From Hypericum androsaemum (lineage: Eukaryota > Streptophyta > Magnoliopsida > Malpighiales > Hypericaceae), in the NCBI GenBank assembly GCA_963995505.1, contig OZ023187.1, positions 15,153,176-15,217,175 of the forward strand: a stretch of DNA of 64,000 nucleotides. The letters are read 5' to 3'. The notes under the pieces are model-generated. The model saw only the letters and a list, made by a program, of their open reading frames with translations, made no database searches and was not told where the DNA came from. How positions within the stretch are numbered: the first letter of the stretch is position 1; every line of letters begins with the position of its first letter. A program made the position numbers and the translations under genes. Below are positions 34,431-44,600 of the stretch, piece after piece.

Positions 34431-35018
34431 ATGCAACACCCAATCACTCGGTCAGATAGAAGTGACAATCTCACTAACCTGCAAATCTTGAAGGTTGAAG
34501 AAATCAGACTCGATGCAAAATGAGAATGAATATGCTATAGTAAGGGGGAAAGAAGAGAGTATAAAACCCGATGTGAGTTTTTGGTGTACCTCAAATGAGA
34601 GAAGGATGCCCTTTTATAGGCTCGCTTTGAGAACTCATTAAATTCTAGAGTAATCAGGATCATCAATTCTTTTATTAACCATTGTCAATAAATGAGTTAT
34701 TACAACTATTAACACCCCTAATAACAACGTTCAATAAATGAGAGATTACAAGTCATAAATCTCATTTTGAAGCCAATTTTCATTCACACTGAGAATTGAT
34801 TTTATTCGAAAGTATCATTTATCGTTACTAAGCTTTCTCAACAAGTTTCGCATCACAGACACCCAAAACTAATTAGTGAGACCCACATTATAATTAGCTC
34901 AAAGTTCTTAAGAGATTATACTTAATTTGATTTCACTTTCTAATTAATCTGTTAGGCCCAAAGCCCAACATATACCTTTGTTGGGTCAACCTCCTCTTTA
35001 AAATTCAATTCTCCAACA
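34431..35018 (-). mobile_element. Possible solo LTR
   Basis: On the minus strand it begins TGTTGGAGAATTG and ends GGGTGTTGCA, with CCTATAAAAGGGC about 400 bp in. Flanks show CCTAAAA on the left and CCTAAAT on the right, which is not a standard 5-bp duplication. Treat as tentative. Confidence 0.3.
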
Positions 35019-36140
35019 CCTAAATCTTGTTAAATTTTTGTTTTCAATCAAAACTTTAAGATAATGAGTGGGTTTCCCACAAAAAAAAGTAATGGGTGGG
35101 TAGATTTTTCATACTAATAAATAAGCTCACATTCTTACACTTAGCAATGTGAGATTCTCAACAAGTCCCCTCAAACGAAGCTCATCGGGCCAAAATTTGT
35201 ACGTACTTTGACTTCGCCAACGTACAACACGTGAGTATTAGAATATGCCACGTGTCCAACCCACGCTAATATCATGTTAGAATCTTAATATACTATCTAA
35301 AATTTTAATGTAACAGGTGGATGAATATTTTATTTTTATAAGCAACTCTACCACTCTTGCACTCAACAATTTGAAGTTTTGGACAAACCTATAAAGTACA
35401 AAAAAAATGCGAATGTGAGAGGTGTTACAACTGAGAGAGAAACATGCGAATGTGCCAGTTTTGGTCAAATACGCCAAAAGAATATATAGTTTAAGCCAAA
35501 ATACTTCTCAAAAGTTTGTTTCTTCTATACCATATAAGGATTTATACTGATAGTTCGTTACCATAATTATTTTTTCATCCCCTGTTAACGCTCAAATATG
35601 CTTTATTTTTTTTGCCGTGATTCTTACTTTACTATTGGGTTGCCACCTTATCAACTATTCAATTTTTTTAATGATTACCACCAAAAAAATAGTTTTTTTT
35701 ATTGATAAAGTGAATTTTATACTTATTTTTATTGATTTTTAACAGTGGTTGATTTTGACTTTATGGCATATTGGTTAATTTTGACAAAATAATTCGATTC
35801 GCAATTTTTAAACCCACCTTATCAATTATATCACATTATCCAACTTTATTATGACCTACAACTTAAAAAGATAATAATATCAAGTACTTTGTATTATTAG
35901 ACATTGACATTTTACACCTCATATCTTAAAATTACTAAAAAAGTGCTTTCTATTCATTTTTTACCATATAAATATTGAGCAAATCCAATTTTTCAGCAGG
36001 AGAAAAAACCACAGTAGCATCTAAATTGACGGAACACAAACTCTCTCTCTTTTTTTAAAAGGAAAATACGTCACTTCACTAATTAGATCAACCTATTAAA
36101 ACCATCGAAGAAACATATATTAACGTTCTCGCTCACTGAC
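35019..36140. other. AT-rich spacer, no gene seen
   Basis: No recognisable coding sequence. Repetitive-looking AT-rich DNA with a short CT-run near 36042. Confidence 0.45.
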
Positions 36141-36256
36141 CCCAAATTTCATAGTACAATAGTACGAGGAATCATCCACCTAAAACTACCCCATGTCCTA
36201 TCTATAAGTTCCGAGTAATTTTTTGGAAGGGGGTCGGAATTTTTGACAATTACAAG

Positions 36257-36540
36257 TGTTATGAATTCAGCAACTAGAGAACAAAACGCGCAAAGAACAT
36301 GGACACAAGAGATAACGTGGTTCGGCCTAATGCCTACATCCACGGAGAGAAAAGAGAACTTTTATTGATGAGTTTCCGAGCCACAAAGCCATACAAAAAA
36401 CCTAGGGTAACATGTCTTTATACAGAGACAAATCCTTGGTGTACAAGTAACCTATCTAGGTCGGATTAGGAGTCCACAACCTATTCAGAATAGGAATAGG
36501 AATAGGAAATAAATCTTTCATATTTCTTGCTATCCCAACA
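36257..36540 (-). repeat. 3' LTR of compact copia element
   Basis: 284 bp, the downstream LTR in minus orientation. Immediately preceded (36541-36551) by the purine-rich AAGGTGGAGAT. Confidence 0.9.
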
Positions 36541-36742
36541 ATCTCCACCTTGGCGAGAAATCATCTCGTGGAAGAACCATGAAGCTCCATCCGAATTTCA
36601 ACAAACTCCACCTTGACAAAACACCGCCCCATGAAGAACCATGAGATCTTGCAAAACTAATCCGACTCCACCGACTCCATCTCGGACCATAGATAACTGC
36701 ATCAATAAGACCATCTCAACTTTCTCTTCACCTTTTGTTCAA

Positions 36743-37906
36743 TCACTTGGAGCCAGCCCCCAAACTCGAGCTTCTGAGCTTACTTGGCCTATTCTCTCCA
36801 ACCTCCATCGAACCCCAACTAGCGAGTCCACTTTCTGAAGCAACCTTGCGACCAATAGACGTACCCTCTATTTTTCGATCAGCCCTATGCTCCGCAACCT
36901 CGAACCGCTCTTTCGTTGGACCTTTTTTCCTCAAACCAATGCTACTCGCCATAGCATACAAAGGGCAACCTTTTGTTCTACTAAGTAGAACCCTCGACAT
37001 GCCTCGAACTCTACTGTTCGGTCTTGATTGAGATACCCGATTCGCTCGTGGTGTCACCAATGGCTTCGCATGCCCAATGCAAAACCTATCCAACACCTTT
37101 GACGTGCACGTCCCTTTAGACAACCATAGCGGGGCCCAGCTAACAAAGCTTCTCTGAGACAACCATGGCACCTTACCAACCATGCCTCCACGAAACAACC
37201 TTAGCTTGCTATCCATGTCTCTACGAATTTTAACTATACTCAAACCATCCATGTCAAGCATTTGCTCTCTCATACAAACCAACCTCATATGACCTGAGCT
37301 TTTGCCAACTCCTTCAGACCCATTGATGTGACTCCACCTACAATAATGTGCCTCACTAACATGTAGGTATTTCTTTTTACCCTTCATCCCTACCATCGCA
37401 TCCTTCTCCACCTTCATTAGCATACCTTTATAACTATCACTGTTATAATCCAAGGTCCCTAATGAAAAGAGATTACCGGGATGCATTGGACTTGATAAGA
37501 CAGAAAGCCAGTCACCATCCGACCCGTCTGAACATGTGGCCATGGTTGTGGATGCCGATCCCTCCTCGTTGTCTTGATCCCCAGTTCGTCCTGGATAGTC
37601 CCCTTCATGTGCCCTTCTCAGCACTTGAAGCCACTTCCATTGAACTTCTTTGACTCCGACCTGGATCCTCTTCCACGACCCAGCTGGTGGCTCCTCATCA
37701 TCCGCCAAGCAAAAGCAAATCTTTGCTACCGCTTTGGCCTCCAACTCTTCCCACTCTTGCTTTTTCATCTTCTCGGACTTCTTCTCTGAGAGCGCAATAA
37801 CCATCTCTTGCTGCACGAGGAGATCCTTGACACGCTTTTGCCATAGCCCGAAATTCAATGAACCATCGAACTTCACAAGAGCAAACTTCGCGCCGTGATC
37901 CGACAT
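36743..37906 (-). pseudogene. Fused copia gag-pol remnant with one open frame
   Basis: 387 residues, uninterrupted. The N-terminus matches copia gag (FDGSLNFGLWQKRVKDLLVQQ). It then jumps to a pre-integrase segment (GNLFSLGTLDYNSDSYKG...VEKDAMVGMKGKKK, HMRLVCMREQ) and then to the end of reverse transcriptase (VLDRFCIGHAKPL, MSRVLLSR...LYAMASS). The zinc knuckle, protease active site, integrase core, RT catalytic motif and most of RNase H are absent. It cannot supply replication enzymes. That the frame stays open through several deletions is striking; translation is not shown. Confidence 0.8.
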
Positions 37907-37916
37907 CCTCCAACCT

Positions 37917-37933
37917 TAGCTCTTGATACCAAT
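37917..37933 (-). other. Primer binding site of compact copia element
   Basis: Minus strand ATTGGTATCAAGAGC directly follows the 5' LTR; tRNA-Met type, with one extra A relative to the usual form. Confidence 0.8.
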
Positions 37934-38217
37934 TGTTATGAATTCAGCAACTAGAGAACAAAACGCGCAAAGAACATGGACACAAGAGATAACGTGGTTC
38001 AGCCTAATGCCTACATCCACGGAGAGAAAGGAGAAGTTTTATTGATGAGTTTCCGAGCCACAAAGCCATACAAAAAACCTAGGGTAACATGTCTTTATAT
38101 AGAGATAAACCCTTGGTGTACAAGTAACCTATCTAGGTCGGATTAGAAGTCCACAACCTATTCAGAATAGGAATAGGAATAGGAAATAAATCTTTCCTAT
38201 TTCTCGCCATCCCAACA
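37934..38217 (-). repeat. 5' LTR of compact copia element
   Basis: 284 bp, the upstream LTR in minus orientation, same length as its partner with about ten substitutions. Confidence 0.9.
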
Positions 38218-38230
38218 ACAAGAATAGAGT

Positions 38231-38429
38231 TCTCGGAAAAAGTATTACCTGTCTGGGGTCTGACCTGAAAATGCTAAAAACTTGGCGTTTTAAGATGCAC
38301 AAAAACTGCTCAAAATTGTGCGTTTCTTGGCTAAAAATGCTCTGTTTTGTTCGTTTGTATGTATCTTAAAATGCCAAGTTTTGAGCATTTTCAGGTCGGA
38401 CTCCAGACATGTAATATTTTTTCCGAGAA
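38231..38429. mobile_element. Palindromic MITE
   Basis: About 200 bp whose two halves are inverted copies: TTCTCGGAAAAAGTATTACC at the left and its near-complement ending CCGAGAA at the right, with about 75-bp arms. Would fold into a long hairpin. Related sequence flanks the copia insertion on the left (36190-36256), so the area is a nest of related small elements. Confidence 0.65.
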
Positions 38430-38981
38430 TCCCATTCTCATAATTATCAGAGATTTAGACCCCTTCTGAAAAATTACTCACCAGTTCCTAAGATCCATTA
38501 CACAATAGTACGAGAATACTACCCACCTAGAAAACTACCCTTCAACACGTAATATTCTCCTCTCATTAGTACGAGTTACAGTCACCAACTTCGGTAAAAA
38601 TTTATTACAAATCCCTACCTAGAAAAAACCGGAATAGAAAATTTTGTTTTTCTTTTCCCATTAATAAACCAAATGTATAGAGTATTCAATACTCTACTCA
38701 GCCCTATCTTTTTATTGGGGGAATCTCCTTACCCCTATTAAACCGGCGGCTACGTAGCCAGATCCGATCCAAACCCGTTTACCGACAAAAGATGAAGGGG
38801 CGTAACCGTAATAGACTCACATATCCAAGGTCCTTACTGTCACAGACTATCCTAATCAATTATTAAATCGTTCAAAATTTTATTATCCGGCTCGAACATA
38901 AATCATTCAGCTTAGTAAATTTTGAATATAGATATATTCATAAAAATTAAAGTCAATACAAAGACAAATTTAGGCACTGCC
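38430..38981. other. Spacer upstream of small basic protein gene
   Basis: AT-rich, includes a direct repeat of an ACAATAGTACGAG block also seen at 36156-36168. No gene seen. Confidence 0.4.
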
Positions 38982-38989
38982 TATATATA
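38982..38989 (+). promoter_or_regulatory. TATA box of gene at 39219
   Basis: CCTATATATAC lies 237 bp before the ATG and is followed by a C/A-rich leader beginning about 30 bp downstream. Confidence 0.5.
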
Positions 38990-39057
38990 CTAATCTCTAT
39001 CCAAACACAATATTACCCAAATATTCCATTCTCCTCCACCCAGTCCACTCCAAGCCT

Positions 39058-39099
39058 ATGGCAGAACAAATATACAAAGGGTTAGGGTCATTCCTGTAA
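39058..39099 (+). CDS. Upstream ORF in leader of gene at 39219
   Basis: 13 codons (MAEQIYKGLGSFL, stop TAA at 39097-39099), about 120 bp before the main ATG and about 70 bp after the TATA box. It would be the first ATG on the mRNA if the TATA box is used, and could dampen translation of the main frame (inference). Confidence 0.35.
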   Translation: MAEQIYKGLGSFL

Positions 39100-39218
39100 A
39101 TATTCCGGCCGGCTTCCCTCGGCCTCATCAGCGTTCTGGTAATATAAATCAATTATTATTATAAAGTCAAAGGCGTGTGGTTTCTCCCGTTCTGTTCGAA
39201 CAGTTCCGGTGTTATATC

Positions 39219-39992
39219 ATGAGGTTCTTCTTGGAGTTCGTGTCCTGTTGCGGGTCCCCCCGGTCTCAGGAGGTGGAGGAGGCTCCGTCGCCGGCGGGGA
39301 ACCGGGCGGAGGAGACGAGGGCGTTGGTGGGTCAGAGAACGACGACAAACGTTAGGGAAAATAATATTAGTAATAATAATGATAAAAATAGCTGCAATAA
39401 TAATAATAATAACGTGAGGAGGAAGAAGAAGAGGAGAGGGCAGGTGGGCAACGGATCCGAAGAATGGAAGCCGTCGCTTGGGCCGATATCGGAGCATTAC
39501 GCGGCGGTGGCCGTGGAGGAGGAGGCGGCGGGCAAGCGGGTGGCGAAGAGAAGAGGAGGAGAGAGCGGTGGTAGTAAAAAGCCGTCTCGTGATATGGCTA
39601 ACATTGCCGCTCTTTACGAAGAATCAAGGTAAATAAATATGTTTTATTTTTGTTACATCTTTATTTTAATTCAGAACAATTATTAGTACCGTACAAGAAT
39701 GGGTTTGGGATCTGGATTTAATTTGGGTGAAGAAGATAAATTTGGCGTATCTTGTCAACCCAGAATAATTACTACACTTTCCTTTTAACTTTTTCATAAT
39801 TTTAAAAATATTTTGTGTGAACCTTTTTCAAATTTTTTAATTCAAATGTTTCATAAGAATGTTCTTTTAAATAAATTCTTAATTCAGGAACTTTTCCCAC
39901 TGATTCTTCAACTTTTATTTGTTCTTTTCAGGGACAGTTCTTTTGGTGGCTCTGTAATGCCGACGTTTTCTGGTTACTCCTTCCTGATGTAG
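39219..39992 (+). CDS. Small basic plant protein of unknown function
   Basis: CDS join(39219..39628,39932..39992), 156 residues. It starts MRFFLEFVSCCG, a short hydrophobic segment with paired cysteines that could be lipid-modified (inference). A low-complexity centre follows, with an N-rich run (about residues 50-66) and a KKKRR basic cluster that may be a nuclear signal. WKPSLGPISEHYA is the most protein-like block, then KKPSRDMANIAALYEESR and the end SSFGGSVMPTFSGYSFLM. I recall small uncharacterised plant proteins with this arrangement; no function is assigned. The intron (GTAAAT...TTTTCAG) is phase 2 and exon 2 codes for 20 residues. Leader features are at 38982 and 39058. Confidence 0.8.
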
Positions 39993-40551
39993 CCGGCTGC
40001 ATATAAAAAGCACTCTTCTTCTTTTGTCCTTTTTTCCCTTCTTTCTTTGTATCTACGTTCTGTCCTTGTAAATGAATATTATCATGTTCTAGGGGAAAAA
40101 AAAAGAGGACCTCGTAGTTGTGTGTTTTCCGTAGATTGATGTATTCACCTCATCCTATAAGGCTATAACAAGTACATAAAATGTTATCTTTGTAGAAGTT
40201 CAAGGAGGAGCAGGCTACTTGAAAAATTTTATTCATACGAATTTTAGATAGAAGATGTTCATGAATTCATGGTAAGATAAGTTAGAAAAATTATCTTAGG
40301 TATTGTTCATAGATTAATTATAAGATAATCCATCTCTATATAAGCACTTCCTATTACATTGGTTATTATCTAATGCTTGCCTTAGACTACCCACAGTGGT
40401 AACCTGGTTATACCAGGTCACCAAATAAACAATTAATTTTTCTTTCATCTATGTACAACTCAACCCAGCTAAATATTTATCTATATATAATCATCATATA
40501 AGCACTGTGAGTGGTCTTAGGAAAATGTGCTCATGAGTACTACATGATATT

Positions 40552-40620
40552 TTTTTTAAAGTAAATTTGACATCATTACACATGCTGTCTATGCCGTTTG
40601 GACTACAAGTCCTTTTGGTG
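40552..40620 (-). mobile_element. Shortened SINE-like copy
   Basis: Minus strand reads CACCAAAAGGACTTGTAGTCC and ends in an A-rich stretch, like the copies at 13408 and 16133 but with the middle missing. Confidence 0.4.
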
Positions 40621-40696
40621 GTGTAATAATAAGTTAATTATTTTGGTGGTGTAATAATAAGTTAATTATTTTGGTGGTGTAATAATAAATTAATTA
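40613..40696 (+). repeat. Three tandem 28-bp repeats
   Basis: TTTTGGTGGTGTAATAATAA units start at 40613, 40641 and 40669 with at most one difference. The first overlaps the end of the SINE-like copy, so the repeat may have grown from that end. Confidence 0.85.
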
Positions 40697-41646
40697 CTTA
40701 CTATATAGGTAATTTTTTTAATAAATAAAATTTAACTTGTTCAAAAGAAAAATAATTTATAAGCATTGCTTCTCCAACTAATTACATTTAGAGGTGGTAC
40801 AAATACTCAACAACTTTACCGTGACGGATTTTAAATAAATTTTGTGGTTACAACTTTGTATTCAATACGAAAGAATTTCAGTCTTGTTATATATTCTTAA
40901 TATATATGTACATTAGCAATACTATTAATAAAATTATACTTTTTAAAAAATTACAAGTTTACGACCTTACTTTAAATATACACGAATTAACGTGGTTTCC
41001 ATCAAAGGGCCCGGCCCGAGGAACTTGACAAATCCCACGGAATCGTCTAATGGACACATGGTCAATCCAGAGCCCATGATAACAAAAAATGACTGAATTT
41101 GTGCTTCTATGTTTTTTTAAAATTTGATTTTTTCCCATTTTAAATTCGGAAAATCAACATCTATTTTTTTTAATTTTGATTTTTTACGATTTTAAATTCG
41201 AAAAATCAAAATCTTATCATTTATCAGAGAACGGAGCTTTTCTGGGCCGGTCCCAACTAATTAACATGAGTAAACCTAATTTATGGGGGCCTAATCAAGA
41301 GGATTAAATATTGTCAATTTTCGATATCATAAACTTTTGACTATCTGGTATCCGTAATTTCGCATCATATATATATTTCATTGAAATTTCACTATCTGTG
41401 TGAGATCCTATTAAGGTAGACAAGTTGAAGAACAATGAAATATAACATTAAATTTGTTCCAATTGGCTTTTCAGTAATTATCAGTTTCACTGATCTAACA
41501 ATTATTGAAGAAGCCGTAAGCATTTTATTTGACATGACTATCATTTTCGTATAAAGATTAAAGACAAAATACAAGAAAGAAATCTGATCTCTTTTAGACA
41601 AACTTTGGTCTTCTGTTGTAGTTCTACTGTTACATAAGCCTAAGCC
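40697..41646. other. Intergenic, no gene seen
   Basis: AT-rich. The right part contains the 3' UTR of the minus-strand transporter gene. A 69-residue minus-strand open frame at 41392-41601 has no domain. Confidence 0.45.
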
Positions 41647-44600
41647 TCATACAATTGCTGGCTGATGGATTTCCTCATCCTTCTCTCCATCCTCCATTCC
41701 GGCCATTGTGTCGTACAATGGCCGGTTCAATGTCTCCGGCAGGTAAAACCCGAGTACTCCGCCCATCATCCCGCACATCCCGAACACCGCGAAGGGCAAT
41801 GCGCCTCCCAAAACCACGACGAATGGCGATAGTATTGCCCCCATTTGCGCGGCCTGCGTCGCGCACCCGAGTGCAGCGTTTCTCACTACTGTGGGAAACA
41901 ACTCTGCAGTGTATATGAATAGCAGATTGTATGTCCCGGCCATACCGAATATTCCCATCACTCCACAGATCATCCTTAGAATTTTCCATGCACCAGCACT
42001 TCCCATCATGCTACCGATGAAGCAGAACACGCCACTGAACCATAGCGTCCCGATCGCTAGCGGTTTCCTGCCGAACCTGTCGAGAAGAATCGCGGTGATC
42101 GTGAACGCTGGCATTTCGGCTACTGCATTTATCAGAACGTTCACGTAAAGGTTCGTTTCAAGGTTGACTACGTTGAGGCTGAGACCGTAGTACACAACAG
42201 AGCATAGGAAATTGATGGCCACGGCTAGGAGAAGCCGGAACCTTGTGATCGGTGTGCGTACTACATCAACCAAGGAACCTGTTATTGCTTCTTTCTGAGT
42301 TCTGGCTCCCTGATCACTGTTGTTTGCATCTTCGTCGAGTGCGAGGATTACTCCGTCGGGAAGGCATTTCCCGTTCGCTTTCGCAATGTTCTGCATGATC
42401 TTCATCGCTTCCTTGATCCTGCCCCGGACGAGGTACCACCTCGGGGATTCATTGATGAAAGGCAGAACCAGAACCAGGAACATGATGGATGGGACAGAGG
42501 AGGCAATGTACAGCTCGCGCCACGACTCGCAAAGATAAGCTATACCGGAGAGCAGAGCGATTCCGGTGGAGAAGAAGTAGAAGGTCGACATGCCAGCAGC
42601 GCCGCGCCTCGCGGGGCCCACGGGCTCGGTGGCGAGGACGAACGCGCATAGACCGACGCCACCGGTGCTGATACCGGTGAGGAGGCGGAGGAGGAGGTAG
42701 GTGTAGTAGTCCGGTGCAAATGCAGTTAAGCAGCCGAACAAGGCGTTCAGTACACAGACAACTGTTAGTGACCCTTTTCTTCCTAGTACTGAATCCGAAA
42801 GATGTCCGAAAATTCCTGCGCCTGCATAAATTAGGCATACATTTAGTAATGAAACTACATGGATTTCAATTTGAAGATTTTTCGGATAAAAAATACCCAT
42901 GAGAAGAACCACTTTTTAAATAGAATCAAACGGTACTCGATCGTAAATAAACCTCATAGTCTCAATCAGTTCAATACCAGAGGACAAGTTGCAGTATCCA
43001 TCCTCTCTTATCACAATAAGCAAGTGGACTTTCTTTCCCTTTGTCCTTACATGCACAATTGCAAAATAATCCTAGCCTTTCCTTGGAACTTGCTAATTTT
43101 GTTGGGCTCCTCCTCTTGTTTCAAGTCCTTTTCATTGGTTTGGTTAGTTAAGGTAGCATAGATTTTCCAAAACGGAATTCCAACTTCTACTTTTGGTAAT
43201 TTAAGCAACTAAAAATGAACAAGTAAGTAGTAACTAGGTTTAAATTATCAAGTATTCACTATCCTTTGAAATATGAATGGAAGTTTGTTCCAAGTGGTAC
43301 AAAATTTGAATTTAATTCGATTCAAATATTACGAACATAAAAAATATTATTGATAAAATTATTTCTAATAGGGTTCGACAGTACTCGACTCTGATACTAA
43401 ATTCACTCAAAATAATATCCTATCAAATGTATGGGGTATTTCGATAATAAACATAAAACTTGTTAAATTATTTCGGGCATTGTATAGTCACAAAAGACAA
43501 TGTGGCAAAAAGGACTAAATCACTGGCCTATCAGGAAAGAAGAAAAGTTACGAACCGTAATTGGCATCGATATATACAAATACAACTTATGGTCCACAAG
43601 TTAAAGTCGTGGAAGACTTATCCATCTTAAAACATATCAATTCCATGTGCATTCACAATTTTGTTGCGGATACGAGTTGGAAAAAATTAACAATAATTGT
43701 AATTTTGTTAATAAAAATAAATTTTGATAAATCTCTATCAGGAAAATGACAAATCGAAATCACATAATACTTATTGAAAAATAAAAAGTGAACCTTTTCA
43801 TTTTTTAATCACATATCATGATTGTTCCAATATTAAATTATTTGTAAAATAGAATATTAGAGTACTTGAGGTCACGGATTTATATAAAAGAACTGGACCA
43901 ATCTGACGGAGCACATGCATTTGTTTTTAAGCGAATATCCACGAATTTATATAATAATACAAGGATCATGTTTTATCCATGGTTATCAAATACGCGGTCC
44001 GACCAATTCGGTCGGACCATATTCGATTAGGAGAACGTACCGAGTATGGCCATAAAACCGCCAACCTTACCAATCGCCCAAAAAATGGTCGGACCAGACA
44101 GTTTGACCAAATTTTTGATTCCATTTTTTCGGTTCGTAAGGTTGAACCAAAAAATCAGGGTTGGTCAGCTATTTTGACCAAAAAAATTAATATTGGTCAG
44201 ATTTTTTGACCCAAAAAATTGACCAAACCGTAATAAAAAGAGAAAAATTATGTTTGGTAAGATAATTTCTTTTTTTTAGGATTTCAAGGTTATGGTGGGT
44301 CAAAAAAGAAAGAAAAAGTTGGGGTTGTGAGATAGGGGTAATTAAAATATTAATAAAAATATTTTTTAATATATATAAAAAGTACTGATCTGACCGGTGG
44401 TCTAACTGGTCAGACTGATTGAAATGCGACTCAAAGACCAGAACTGATCGTTCTCCGGGTCGTATTTGAAAACCATGATTTTATCCTATGATTTTTAACT
44501 TTCTTTTAAATTTTCATCGCACCGTAACTCAGTTAAACTGCCACTTATAAAAAAAAAACTCAGCTAAACTGTCACGCACGGATGAGGCCTCAGGGTTCCA

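Larger units (their letters stand above)
36257..38217 (-). mobile_element. Compact Ty1/copia deletion derivative
   Basis: Two 284-bp LTRs (36257-36540 and 37934-38217), TGTTGGGAT...ATAACA on the minus strand, are flanked by ACAAG at 36252-36256 and 38218-38222. A tRNA-Met type primer site is next to the right-hand LTR and a purine tract next to the left-hand LTR, so transcription runs leftward. The internal part is only 1393 bp and codes for collapsed copia pieces. About ten differences between the LTRs (3.5%) make it older than the gypsy element. Confidence 0.92.

Noticed and set aside
35130..35280. Possible LTR-like block with CACGTG and TTAGAATC ends
   Set aside because: No paired repeat or target duplication could be found.
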